The notes under the pieces: model-generated
What the model was told of the DNA's origin: nothing
Database searches by the model: none
The model's input: only the letters and a program-made list of their open reading frames with translations
Assembly (NCBI GenBank): GCA_020072785.1
Contig: JAIQGG010000002.1
Coordinates: 620,001-684,000 of the forward strand
Reading direction: 5' to 3'
Source of the DNA: Terriglobia bacterium
GTDB lineage: Bacteria; Acidobacteriota; Terriglobia; Acidiferrales; UBA7541
DNA length: 64,000 nt
Program-made: the position numbers and the translations under genes
Shown here: positions 8,967-17,887 of the stretch, piece by piece
Layout of the letters: each line of letters begins with the position of its first letter
How positions within the stretch are numbered: the stretch's first letter is position 1

Positions 8967-9292
8967 AACACGTGAAGGCGCTCAATAAGAAGGCAAGAAT
9001 GTTCGAAGAGAAGCAGCAGGAACGCGCGGCGGCGGCCGAAGAGGGCGACGTGCGCGCCATGCAGAACCAGACGCTGGGCTGCTCCCTGGTCTTCGATCCC
9101 GGGTGGGAAACCGATTCCACCGGCGGTGTGACCGGCCTGTGCCAGCCGGTGGAGTCCGATCTGTACGGTTGTTATGACGACTGCTGGTGGCCGGCTCAGC
9201 TGCCCGACCAGCTCACCAACTACCTGGAGTGGGCGGACAAGTGTGCGGCGGCAGAACGGGATTGGCGCCAGCTGGATCTGATTTATCCATAG
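8963..9292 (+). CDS. qhpC: QHNDH gamma subunit precursor (CTQ and thioether cross-links)
   Basis: A 109-residue precursor. Aligned by eye to the remembered Pseudomonas and Paracoccus gamma subunits, every cross-link partner is kept at the right spacing: Cys40-Glu49, Cys60-Asp66 and Cys74-Asp82 for thioethers, and Cys70-Trp76 for the cysteine tryptophylquinone. The core reads DLYGCYDDCWWPAQ. By this register the mature chain would begin near Gln34, leaving a leader of about 33 residues rich in Lys, Glu and Ala and lacking a Sec signal; the known leader is about 28. Cys94 is an additional cysteine that I do not recall in characterised subunits. The gene overlaps qhpD by four bases and lies 20 bases before qhpB. 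Confidence 0.96.
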   Translation: MKHVKALNKKARMFEEKQQERAAAAEEGDVRAMQNQTLGCSLVFDPGWETDSTGGVTGLCQPVESDLYGCYDDCWWPAQLPDQLTNYLEWADKCAAAERDWRQLDLIYP

Positions 9293-9312
9293 TCGAAGTG
9301 AGGGAGGTTTTC

Positions 9313-10410
9313 GTGATTCCCATGATGCCTGCCACTGCTCCTTCTCCATGGCGCGGCGCAGTGTTGCTCGTTCTTATTTTTCTCGTCTTGTTCGCTCCTT
9401 TTGCAAGCGCCCAGAGCTCTTCTCCTGAGTTGTATGTGATCGGCATCCATCCTCGCGGAATCGCCATTCTGGATGGCAGCCGGGATGAAATCCTGGCCGA
9501 GATTCCCACGCAGGGTCGTACCGTCAAGGATATCGAGCCCTCCCCCGACGGCAAGCGTGTGTATGTGACCTCCGAAGCGCGCACGCAGATCGAGGTCGTG
9601 AATTTGCAGGAACGCAAGGTGGAAAAGGTCTTCAAGATAACGCCCCCGGGGCAGCGCTTGATCATTTTCGGGATGGTCCTCAGCCACAAGGGCGACCGGC
9701 TGTACGTTCATGTGAAACCCGTGCAGCTGCTGGCCGACGAATTTAAGGTGCTTCCCCCGGAAATATGGACGGTGGACGTGAACACCGGGGAGACCCGCAA
9801 GGTCCTCGAAGTGCCGCATGGAATCTGCATGCTGACTCTGACCCCTGACGATCGCCGTCTGGTCGCCTGGGGGCGCGACCTCTACTACATTGACCTTGCC
9901 CAGAAGCGCATCGTAGATACCTTTCCCTTGATGACCGTCCGCCAAGCGGGTCACAGCGAATACAACACCCTGCCAGTCTGGCCGCTGTATGAGCGCAGCG
10001 GGATCGCCAGCGTGCCGTACTACACGGTCGATCCCGTCACGAAGAAAGAACTGTTCGGGCTGGCGCAACTGGATGTGGATACCGGAAAGATGCAGTTGGT
10101 GGAATTGGGGGCGCCGGTCCCGCTCTATTCGTCGGTCGTATCTCCCGACCGCAAGCGCGCCTATGCCGTGATGAACGTGCTTGTCGTCGTGGATCTCCAG
10201 CAAAAACGGGTGCTGCAGATTTTGGACGTGAATCGCACGCACTATGTTCTCAATATCAGCAAGGACGGCAAGAAGCTCTACGCGGCCGGGGCGGGGCGCA
10301 GCATCGAAGTCTTCGACACGGCCACGATGAAACGGATCAAAACTGTGGAGCTTTCCGGCGATCCCGGCGTATCCTCGTTCCGCGCCCTGCCTGCGAACGC
10401 TATGCAGTAA
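9313..10410 (+). CDS. qhpB: QHNDH beta subunit (seven-bladed beta-propeller)
   Basis: A 365-residue exported protein with a hydrophobic signal segment (about residues 15-33, ending FASAQ) and repeated YVTN-type propeller motifs such as SPDGKRVYVTSE and SKDGKKLYAAG. In the QHNDH heterotrimer the beta-propeller holds the small gamma subunit and helps form the active site. I chose GTG 9313 because AGGGAGG sits five bases upstream; the ATGs at 9322 and 9325 are worse spaced. It lies between the gamma-subunit gene and the ABC exporter gene, the order found in known qhp clusters. Confidence 0.9.
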   Translation: MIPMMPATAPSPWRGAVLLVLIFLVLFAPFASAQSSSPELYVIGIHPRGIAILDGSRDEILAEIPTQGRTVKDIEPSPDGKRVYVTSEARTQIEVVNLQERKVEKVFKITPPGQRLIIFGMVLSHKGDRLYVHVKPVQLLADEFKVLPPEIWTVDVNTGETRKVLEVPHGICMLTLTPDDRRLVAWGRDLYYIDLAQKRIVDTFPLMTVRQAGHSEYNTLPVWPLYERSGIASVPYYTVDPVTKKELFGLAQLDVDTGKMQLVELGAPVPLYSSVVSPDRKRAYAVMNVLVVVDLQQKRVLQILDVNRTHYVLNISKDGKKLYAAGAGRSIEVFDTATMKRIKTVELSGDPGVSSFRALPANAMQ

Positions 10411-10446
10411 GGCGTCGCCAATCGCCAGCAGGAGGGGCCAAACGGA

Positions 10447-12246
10447 GTGCAAGGCATTCCCAATCCAGGCAGTCAGAATCCCGGCTTGCCGCCGCTGCCG
10501 CAGTTTCGCCGTCTCTTGCCTTTCGTGCGTCCGTATGTCCGGAAACTCTCCCTCGTCTTTCTCCTGACGGTTTTTTCCTCGCTGATTGGGCTGGTCTATC
10601 CGCTGGGAGCAAGGTTCCTCATCGACAATGTGCTGGGCGCGCGAAACCTGCGCCTGCTTGTCGGAGTCACGTTTGTGCTGGCGGGGATAGTGCTCCTGGG
10701 CTTTCTTCTCAGTGCTCTGACCCGTTATCTGTACACCCTCGTTTCCGCGCGCATCCTGATGGACATGCGGCTGTCTCTTTTCCGGCACCTGCAGAACCTC
10801 TCCCCGCGCTTTTTTGCCAAAACGAAAACGGGCGAAATTCTGTCGCGCTTGAGCAGCGACGTGTCGGAGATCCAGTCGCTCGCCACCGATGGGGTGTTCA
10901 GCTTGGCTCTCAGCTTGCTCACTCTGGTGGGCACGGTCGGCATACAACTTTACCTGAACTGGAAGTTGTTCCTCCTGTGCACCTTCTTCCTGCCCCTGAG
11001 CGGACAGCTCCTGGTTCGCTTCCGCCAGCGGATCGCCGGGCAGGCCCGGACTGTCCGCGAGCGCAACGCCGAAGTTAGCAGCACCCTGGTCGAATCCTTG
11101 CAGGGGATGAAGTGGATCCGGACGGTGGGGGCGGAAGGCGCCGAGGCGGATAAACTCAAGCAGAAGAACGAGGACTACGTTGCGGCCCTTCTGGGTTACC
11201 AGGTTGTTTCCGCCTATGCCAATGCCCTCCCTATGGCCTTCCTCAGCTTGAGCACGCTGGTGCTTTTGCTCTACGGCGGCAATCAGGTCATTGCCGGGCG
11301 GATGACCCTGGGCAGCCTGGTGGCCTTTGCCGCCTACCAGGCGCGCGTGTTGAATCCGGTGCAGAATATCATCGGTCTTTACCTCAGTGTGCAGAGGGCC
11401 AGGGTTTCGCTGAATCGCGTTTTCGAATTTTTCGACCTCCAGCCGGAAGTGCTGGAAAGGGAAAACGCCTTCCGGCTTTCGCCGCCCAAGTGCGAGATCG
11501 AATTTCGCGATGTCTCCTTCGCCTATCAAAGCGGGGAGCCGGTTCTGCGGAGCATCAATCTGCGCATACCGGAAGGCAGCCGCGTGGCCATCGTCGGGCC
11601 CAGCGGAGCCGGCAAGTCCACCCTGGTGGATCTGCTGCTGCGTTTCTACGATCCTCAGCAGGGCAGGGTGATGTTCGCGGGGCACGACCTGAAGGATGTG
11701 CAGTTGAGCAGCCTGCGCGAGTCCTTCGCGGTGATCAGCGCCGAGCCGTTTCTGTTCCACGCCAGTATTGAAGAGAACCTGCGCTACGCCAACCCGCGCG
11801 CCAGCGAGGAAGACGTCTGGGCCGCGGTGCGATTGGCCGACCTCGAGGAATTCATCCGCGGCCTGCCGGACGGCATGGCGGCGATGGTCGGCGAAAGGGG
11901 CTTGAAGCTTTCCACGGGGCAGCGCCAGCGGATGGCCATCGCGCGCGCGGCGCTCCGCGATGCGCGGGTCTGGGTCTTCGATGAAGCCACGGGAGCGCTC
12001 GATGTGCTCACGGAATCGCACATCTGGACGGCCCTCGAAAAATGCCTGGCCGGCCGCACGACGCTGACGATCAGCCATCGCCTCTCTTCAGTGCTCGGCG
12101 CGAGCCAGATTTTCGTGCTCGACCGCGGGCAAATCGTGCAACAAGGAAGCCACGCGGGGCTCGTCGGGGAAGCCGGCCTTTACCAGCGTCTGTACCAAGC
12201 GGCCGGCTTGCCCGGCATCTCCGCAGTCGAGCCGAGATGGACATGA
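10447..12246 (+). CDS. qhpF: ABC transporter (membrane and ATPase fused), QhpF-like gamma-subunit exporter
   Basis: A 599-residue half-transporter: six predicted membrane helices (about residues 25-320), then an ATPase domain with Walker A GPSGAGKST at 384-392, signature LSTGQ at 488-492 and Walker B VWVFDE ending near 513. In known qhp clusters the corresponding ABC protein moves the cross-linked gamma subunit to the periplasm, needed because its leader is not a Sec signal. The start is GTG 10447, after GGAGGGG and CGGAG. Its stop overlaps the start of the protease gene. By domain alone it could be any lipid or peptide exporter; the cluster gives the specific assignment. Confidence 0.88.
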   Translation: MQGIPNPGSQNPGLPPLPQFRRLLPFVRPYVRKLSLVFLLTVFSSLIGLVYPLGARFLIDNVLGARNLRLLVGVTFVLAGIVLLGFLLSALTRYLYTLVSARILMDMRLSLFRHLQNLSPRFFAKTKTGEILSRLSSDVSEIQSLATDGVFSLALSLLTLVGTVGIQLYLNWKLFLLCTFFLPLSGQLLVRFRQRIAGQARTVRERNAEVSSTLVESLQGMKWIRTVGAEGAEADKLKQKNEDYVAALLGYQVVSAYANALPMAFLSLSTLVLLLYGGNQVIAGRMTLGSLVAFAAYQARVLNPVQNIIGLYLSVQRARVSLNRVFEFFDLQPEVLERENAFRLSPPKCEIEFRDVSFAYQSGEPVLRSINLRIPEGSRVAIVGPSGAGKSTLVDLLLRFYDPQQGRVMFAGHDLKDVQLSSLRESFAVISAEPFLFHASIEENLRYANPRASEEDVWAAVRLADLEEFIRGLPDGMAAMVGERGLKLSTGQRQRMAIARAALRDARVWVFDEATGALDVLTESHIWTALEKCLAGRTTLTISHRLSSVLGASQIFVLDRGQIVQQGSHAGLVGEAGLYQRLYQAAGLPGISAVEPRWT

Positions 12247-13031
12247 CCGAACTGCGGACCAATCCACCGCCGATAAACCTCGGCGCGGGCAGCGGCAAGG
12301 GCGTCAAGGTCGCCGTGATCGACAGCGGCATCAACGCGCAGCATTCGCACGTGCAGCGCGTGGCCGGTGGAGTGCACATTCTCCTCGGCTCCGGGGGTGC
12401 GCTCGAGTTCCTGCCTGACTGGCGCGATTCCCTGGGACATGGCACCGCCATCGCGGGAGTTTTGCGGGCCAAGGCGCCGGACGTGGAACTCTACAGCGTG
12501 AAGGTGTTCGACAGGCAATTGCGGACGCAGGCGGAGATCGTCGCTGCGGCCATCCGCTGGGCCGCCGACAATCGGATGGACATAGCCAATTGCAGTCTGG
12601 GCACGGCGGAAGCAGCCCACCGGCCACTGCTGCAAGGGGCTTGCGAATATGCCGCGGGGAAGGGCGTCCTCGTTGTGGCCGCGTGCGAGAGTCCGGATGC
12701 GGAACTGTTCCCCGCCTGTCTGCCGGGCGTGATCCCCGTGGCCGGGGATGAGAATTGCGGGTGGGATGAGTTCTACGCCTGCGGAAAAGGCACGCCCGTA
12801 TTCCGCGCCCACCCTTGCCCGCGTCCTCTGCCCGGCCGGCCGCAGGAGAGAAATCTGCGCGGTCACAGTTTCGCTGCGGCGCATATCGCCGCGTGCCTCG
12901 CGCGTCTCTGTGAACAGTTGCCCCCTGCGGAACGCCATCGAGTCTCCGGCATTCTCTTTGCGAATTCGAGCCGGCCGCGAAGGACGGCCGGCAACCAGCA
13001 GGTGGCTCTCCCCCAGGAGGCCCTTGATTGA
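12243..13031 (+). CDS. qhpE: Subtilisin-like serine protease, QhpE-like leader peptidase
   Basis: A 262-residue S8 protease without signal peptide or pro-domain, so probably cytoplasmic. The triad is visible: Asp27 in VAVIDSG, His66 in GHGTAIAG and Ser209 in GHSFAAAH. QhpE in Paracoccus removes the gamma-subunit leader after radical SAM processing, and the position between exporter and downstream genes fits. ATG 12243 overlaps the qhpF stop (ATGA); an ATG two codons earlier (12237) is also possible. Its own stop overlaps the start of the next ligase gene (TGATG), indicating one tightly coupled transcript. Confidence 0.88.
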   Translation: MTELRTNPPPINLGAGSGKGVKVAVIDSGINAQHSHVQRVAGGVHILLGSGGALEFLPDWRDSLGHGTAIAGVLRAKAPDVELYSVKVFDRQLRTQAEIVAAAIRWAADNRMDIANCSLGTAEAAHRPLLQGACEYAAGKGVLVVAACESPDAELFPACLPGVIPVAGDENCGWDEFYACGKGTPVFRAHPCPRPLPGRPQERNLRGHSFAAAHIAACLARLCEQLPPAERHRVSGILFANSSRPRRTAGNQQVALPQEALD

Positions 13032-14755
13032 TGGCCGATAGACAGACGAAGGCGAGGCGTTTGAGCTATTCCCACGGCACCGGCTCCACGCCCCTGCTGG
13101 GAAGCTGCATCGGCCAGGTCCTCGATGAAACTGCCGCAGCCTATCCGGACAACGAAGCGCTGGTCGTCCGCCACCAGAAGAAGCGCTATACCTATCGGCA
13201 GTTTCACGCAGAGGTCGAACAGGCTGCGTGCGGTTTTCTTCGTTTGGGAATTCGGAAGGGCGACCGCGTGGGAATCTGGGCGACCAACTGCGCCGAGTGG
13301 GTCGTCGCGCAATTTGCCACGGCAAAAATCGGCGCTATCCTGGTCACCATCAATCCCGCAAATCGAACCTTTGAGCTCGAATATGCGCTGCGGCAGTCGG
13401 AGTGTCAGTCCCTGCTGCTGATCCACGGATTCCGCGACTGCGATTACGTGGCCACGGTGAGCAGTCTCTGCCCGGAGCTTGCGGGAAGCCGTCCCGGCGC
13501 CCTGCGCTCCGAAAAGTTGCCGCACCTGAAGAACCTGATCTTCTTGGGAGGAGAGACTGCTCCCCCTGGCATGTTCCACTGGCAGGACCTCCTGGCCATG
13601 GGGAGGGAACTCCCCGCGGAGGAACTCCGCAAGCGGGAAGCGGCCCTGGAAGCCGACGACGCCATCAATATTCAATATACGTCGGGGACCACGGGAATGC
13701 CCAAGGGCGCGACACTGAGCCACCACAACATCGTGAATAACGCCCAGTTGATCGCGGCTTCGATGAAGTTTACTCCCCGCGACCGCATGTGTATTCCGGT
13801 CCCTTTCTATCATTGCTTCGGCATGGTCCTGAGCAACATGGCGTGCGTGATCTCGGGAGCGACGATGGTGATCCCCGCCGCGTACTTTGACCCCCTGGAA
13901 ACCCTGCGCGCGGCTTCGGAAGAGAAGTGCACTGCATTGCAGGGTGTCCCTACCATGTTTATCGAAGAACTGGGACACCCGGAATTTGGCCGCTTCGACC
14001 TTCACCATCTGCGCACCGGTATCATGGCCGGCTCGCCCTGCCCGATTGAAGTGATGAAGCGGGTAGTGAATCTTATGCACTGTTCGGAGATGACCATCGC
14101 CTACGGGCTGACCGAGGCTTCCCCCGTCATCACCCAGACCAAGACCGACGATCCTCTCGAGCTGCGCGTGACCACTGTGGGAAAAGCGCTGCCGCACACG
14201 GAAGTGAAAATCATCAATCCAGCCACGGGCAAGATTGTTCCCATTGGCACGACGGGGGAACTCTGCGCGCGCGGCTACATGGTGATGAAGGGTTACTACA
14301 ACAATCCCGAAGCCAGCCGCCTGGCCATCGACGCGGACGGCTGGTTGCATACCGGCGACCTCGCGGCGATGGACGAGAACGGCTATTTCCGGATCACCGG
14401 CCGCGGCAAGGACGTCATTATTCGCGGCGGCGAGAACATCTATCCGCGGGAGATCGAGGAATTCCTGCACACCTGTCCGGGCGTCAGCAGTGTGCAGGTG
14501 ATTGGTGTTCCCGACCCCGTTTATGGCGAACAGGTGATGGCCTGGGTGAAGCCCCTGCCCGGTGCCACGCTGACTCCTGAAGCGATCACTCAGTTCAGCG
14601 AGGGTCGCATCGCCAAGTACAAAATCCCCAAGTACATCAAATTCGTCGATTCCTTCCCGATGACGGTGACGGGCAAGGTTCAGAAATTCAAGATGCGCGA
14701 GATTTCCATCCAGGAACTGTCGTTGCAGGACGCCGCGCGCATTTACACGGCTTGA
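13031..14755 (+). CDS. Acyl-CoA ligase (FadD-like AMP-binding) inside the QHNDH operon
   Basis: A 574-residue ANL-superfamily ligase with the ATP-binding loop YTSGTTGMPKGA (about 218-229), YGLTEASP, the GRGKDVIIRGGENIYP hinge and a C-terminal PMTVTGKVQKFKMRE lysine motif. It should convert a carboxylic acid, ATP and CoA to acyl-CoA via acyl-AMP. ATG 13031 overlaps the qhpE stop; a TTG one codon earlier is less likely. It is a close paralogue of the partial ligase at the left edge. Within this operon the obvious substrate is the acid derived from the aldehyde product of the amine dehydrogenase (inference). No aldehyde dehydrogenase lies next to it. Confidence 0.92.
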   Translation: MADRQTKARRLSYSHGTGSTPLLGSCIGQVLDETAAAYPDNEALVVRHQKKRYTYRQFHAEVEQAACGFLRLGIRKGDRVGIWATNCAEWVVAQFATAKIGAILVTINPANRTFELEYALRQSECQSLLLIHGFRDCDYVATVSSLCPELAGSRPGALRSEKLPHLKNLIFLGGETAPPGMFHWQDLLAMGRELPAEELRKREAALEADDAINIQYTSGTTGMPKGATLSHHNIVNNAQLIAASMKFTPRDRMCIPVPFYHCFGMVLSNMACVISGATMVIPAAYFDPLETLRAASEEKCTALQGVPTMFIEELGHPEFGRFDLHHLRTGIMAGSPCPIEVMKRVVNLMHCSEMTIAYGLTEASPVITQTKTDDPLELRVTTVGKALPHTEVKIINPATGKIVPIGTTGELCARGYMVMKGYYNNPEASRLAIDADGWLHTGDLAAMDENGYFRITGRGKDVIIRGGENIYPREIEEFLHTCPGVSSVQVIGVPDPVYGEQVMAWVKPLPGATLTPEAITQFSEGRIAKYKIPKYIKFVDSFPMTVTGKVQKFKMREISIQELSLQDAARIYTA

Positions 14756-14762
14756 GGTCACG

Positions 14763-16385
14763 ATGAAGGACGATCGCTACGAACAGCTCTTTCGGAATTT
14801 CCGTTGGGATGTGCCGGAGCGATTCAATTTTGCCCGCGACATCGTGGATCGCCATGCGCAGGATCCCGGCCTTCTCGCCCTCTTCTGGACCGATGAGACA
14901 GGGCGCGAGGAAAAATACACTTTCGCGCAGCTCCGTGACCTGTCCAATCGGTTTGCCAACCTCATGGCTGGCTTGGGGATCGGCAAGGGCGATGTGGTGC
15001 TGGTGATCCTGCCGCGGGTGCCGGCCTGGCAGGTGGTGATGCTCGGGTTGCTCAAGCTTGGCGCGATTGCGGCTCCGGGGGCCACGCTCCTGCAGCCCAA
15101 GGACATTGCCTATCGCATCCAGCTTGCCGGTGCGCGCGCCCTGGTCACGGACGTGGAAAACTGCGGAAAAGTCGAGAGCATCGGCGAAGTTGGCCCGGAC
15201 TTTCGGCACCGGATTCTCGTGGGAGGCAGCCGTCCGGGATGGGCCAGTTACGAGGAGGGGATGCAACGCGCAGCAACGGCCTTCACCGCGGAACACAACC
15301 TCTCGAAGGACCCGGCCCTCATCTTTTTCACTTCGGGGACCACGGGCGGCCCGAAAATGGTTCTGCACAGCCACGCCTATACCTGGGCGCACCGCTTGAC
15401 GGGAGAATACTGGATCGATCTGAAACCTACGGACCTGCACTGGAATATGTCGGACACCGGTTGGGCCAAGGCCGCTTACAGCACGTTGTTCGGCCCCTGG
15501 CATTCCGGTTGCGCGGTCTTTTCGTATAAGGGAAACTTCGAGCCGCGGAAGACCCTGGAGATGCTGGAGAAATACAAGATTACCACCTTCTGCGCTCCGC
15601 CGACCGCTTTCCGGCTCATGGTCAAGGAGGACCTGAAGAAATATCGATTCTCGCTGCGCCATGTGGTGGGAGCTGGCGAACCGCTGAATCCCGAGGTGAT
15701 CGAAGTCTGGAAGGAAGGGACGGGACAGACCATCTATGACGGCTATGGACAAACGGAGTCGATCATCGTGGTTTGCAATCACCCCAGCATCCCGGTGCGG
15801 CCGGGTTCGATGGGCAAGCCCATGCCCGGACATGTGATCGCCATCGTGGATGAAGACGGCAACGAACTTCCGGCGGACGAGGAAGGAGAAATAGCCATCA
15901 AGGGGAATCCGCCTTCGTTGTTCCTCGGATACTGGAAAGAGCCGGAACTCACGCAGGCCTCGCGCCGCGGCCCCTGGTATGTCACCGGTGACAAGGCCTA
16001 CAGAGACCAGGACGGCTACTACTGGTTTGTGGGGCGCGCGGACGACGTCATCATCAGTGCCGGATACCGTATCGGCCCCTTCGAAGTGGAAAGCGCTCTG
16101 ATTGAACACCCTGCCGTGGTGGAGGCCGCGGCCGTCGCCAGTCCCGACGAGGTGCGCGGGGATATCGTGAAAGCGTTTGTCGTGCTGCGCAGTGGCTACC
16201 ACGGATCGCCGGAGTTGGTGCGCGAGTTGCAAGAGCATGTTAAGAAGGTCACCGCCCCGTATAAATATCCGCGCGAGATTGAATTCGTTGCGCAGCTGCC
16301 GAAAACGATCAGCGGCAAAATTCGCAGAGTCGAACTGCGCATGCGGGAAGTGAAAAAGAAAAGGGCCAGCTCGGCCTCTTCATGA
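14763..16385 (+). CDS. Medium-chain/aromatic acyl-CoA synthetase (ACSM-like) inside the QHNDH operon
   Basis: A 540-residue AMP-binding enzyme of a different subfamily from its neighbour. It resembles medium-chain acyl-CoA synthetases and benzoate-CoA-type ligases, with FFTSGTTGGPKMVLHSH, YGQTES, GRADDVIISAGYRIGPFEVE and the terminal PKTISGKIRRVELR motif. The start has GAGG seven bases upstream, and the gene is seven bases from the previous ligase. Its stop overlaps the start of the flavin monooxygenase gene (ATGA). Two ligases of different classes suggest that both straight-chain and branched or aromatic acids from several amines are activated, or that one acts on a secondary product; the sequence does not decide. 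Confidence 0.92.
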   Translation: MKDDRYEQLFRNFRWDVPERFNFARDIVDRHAQDPGLLALFWTDETGREEKYTFAQLRDLSNRFANLMAGLGIGKGDVVLVILPRVPAWQVVMLGLLKLGAIAAPGATLLQPKDIAYRIQLAGARALVTDVENCGKVESIGEVGPDFRHRILVGGSRPGWASYEEGMQRAATAFTAEHNLSKDPALIFFTSGTTGGPKMVLHSHAYTWAHRLTGEYWIDLKPTDLHWNMSDTGWAKAAYSTLFGPWHSGCAVFSYKGNFEPRKTLEMLEKYKITTFCAPPTAFRLMVKEDLKKYRFSLRHVVGAGEPLNPEVIEVWKEGTGQTIYDGYGQTESIIVVCNHPSIPVRPGSMGKPMPGHVIAIVDEDGNELPADEEGEIAIKGNPPSLFLGYWKEPELTQASRRGPWYVTGDKAYRDQDGYYWFVGRADDVIISAGYRIGPFEVESALIEHPAVVEAAAVASPDEVRGDIVKAFVVLRSGYHGSPELVRELQEHVKKVTAPYKYPREIEFVAQLPKTISGKIRRVELRMREVKKKRASSASS

Positions 16386-17851
16386 TTTGCCGGGACAGAT
16401 TCGACGTAGCGATCCTGGGCGCCGGTCCCGCCGGCGCCGTCCTGGCCGAACGTCTGAGCCGGAAAGGCTACCGTGTGGCTCTTGTCGAGCGGCAGCCGGG
16501 TCCGCGCTACGCCATTGGAGAAACCCTGCCTCCGTCGGTTAATCTGCTTTTGAACCGGACAGGTATCCTGCCATCCTCCACCTCTCTGGAATTTCCCCGC
16601 ACCACAGGGAACTTGTCGGCTTGGGGGAGTAAAGAGGTCACCTTCCATCCGCATGCGGCGGATATGCGCAGCCACGGCTTACAGGTGGAAAGAGCGCGCT
16701 TCGATGGCTTGCTGGTGCAGGCGGCCCGCACTGCCGGTGTGGAGCTGTTTGCAGGCTGCCGCCCGGCGGAGATGCGCCACATCGAGCCGGGCTGCTGGAC
16801 CGTCGTGCTGGCGTTGCCGGACGGCCAATCGCAGGAGATCGAGACGCGATTCCTGTGTGATGCGACGGGGCGCGCGCGCGTACTGGCCGGAAAGCTGCGC
16901 CTGCGTGCTCGGGCGTGTGGACATTTGCTGGGTCTGGTGGCTTATTGGGACGTTCCCGCGGACACGCGGCAGTCGGACGGCTGCAACACCTTGGTCGAGT
17001 CTCTTCCCGGCGGATGGTTCTACACGGCCCCGCTGGGTGATGGGCGGCGTGTGGCCGGCTGGATGACGGATCGCGATCTTCTTCCTCCCAGCCTGCGGAA
17101 ATCCGCCCGGCAAGCCTACCTCCATGCCTTGCGGCAGACGAAGCATGTACGGCTCCGCCTGCGCAATGCACGCTGCAGCGGCGAGGTGAAGATATTTGCC
17201 GCCAACCCCACCCTGCTGGATTCCTCCTGCGGCCCCGACTGGCTGCTGGTGGGCGATGCCGCTTCTACGGTGGATCCCCTGTGCTCGCAGGGTGTCCAGA
17301 AGGCAGTCACCTCGGCGCTGGCAGCGGCCGCGGTCGTCCACACCGTGCTGGCACAGCCGGCCAGCCGTGCCGCGGCGATGCAGTTCTACCGGGAGAAAGA
17401 GAGCGCCGGTTTTCATTCCCACCTGGATGCACTGGCCGGGTACTACCGGCGCGAACAGCGATGGAGCGGGCGGCCGTTTTGGAAGCGGCGTCACGCCTGC
17501 CCGCCGGGGGCCGGTCCCGCGCCGGAGATGGAATCCAGCCTGCGCAGGCCGCAGCTTCAGGCCGCGGATCGGATCATGCGCGCGCCGGCCGCGAAAGTTC
17601 TTGTTCGCCCCGTCATCCAGGGGGAGTTCATCGCCGAGAAGTTGGTTGTGGTCTCCCCGCGGGCGCCACGCGGGCTGCGTTACTGCGGGCCAGTGTGCGT
17701 GCCGGAACTCGTGGAATTACTGGACACCAGACCCACGGTGGCCGCGCTTGTGCAGCAATACCGCCAGCTCCATGCCGGCGTTTCTTCCGCCGCCTTGCGC
17801 GATGGTCTGACGCAACTCCTGGCCCTGGGCGTGATCGAAGCGTCCCGCTAA
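16382..17851 (+). CDS. qhpG: Flavin-dependent monooxygenase for CTQ formation, QhpG-like
   Basis: A 489-residue FAD monooxygenase of the tryptophan-halogenase-like group. It has the Rossmann motif GAGPAG near residues 14-19, the GET segment at about 44, and a second FAD motif in LLVGDAASTVDPLCSQGVQ. QhpG in Paracoccus hydroxylates the gamma-subunit tryptophan that becomes CTQ. About 75 C-terminal residues (VPELVELLDTRPTVAAL onward, ending LALGVIEASR) look like a PqqD-type winged helix and may grip the substrate leader. It overlaps the ACSM-like gene by four bases and is probably the last gene of the operon; the convergent LysR-type gene ends 36 bases beyond. No clear terminator is seen. Confidence 0.88.
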   Translation: MICRDRFDVAILGAGPAGAVLAERLSRKGYRVALVERQPGPRYAIGETLPPSVNLLLNRTGILPSSTSLEFPRTTGNLSAWGSKEVTFHPHAADMRSHGLQVERARFDGLLVQAARTAGVELFAGCRPAEMRHIEPGCWTVVLALPDGQSQEIETRFLCDATGRARVLAGKLRLRARACGHLLGLVAYWDVPADTRQSDGCNTLVESLPGGWFYTAPLGDGRRVAGWMTDRDLLPPSLRKSARQAYLHALRQTKHVRLRLRNARCSGEVKIFAANPTLLDSSCGPDWLLVGDAASTVDPLCSQGVQKAVTSALAAAAVVHTVLAQPASRAAAMQFYREKESAGFHSHLDALAGYYRREQRWSGRPFWKRRHACPPGAGPAPEMESSLRRPQLQAADRIMRAPAAKVLVRPVIQGEFIAEKLVVVSPRAPRGLRYCGPVCVPELVELLDTRPTVAALVQQYRQLHAGVSSAALRDGLTQLLALGVIEASR

Positions 17852-17887
17852 GGGTCTCCCAAGTGCATGCTTCAGAAACCTCCCGCT

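Noticed and set aside
9283-12078. Minus-strand open frame (about 931 codons) across qhpB and qhpF
   Set aside because: It spans two well-supported genes on the other strand, has low-complexity sequence and no start signal.
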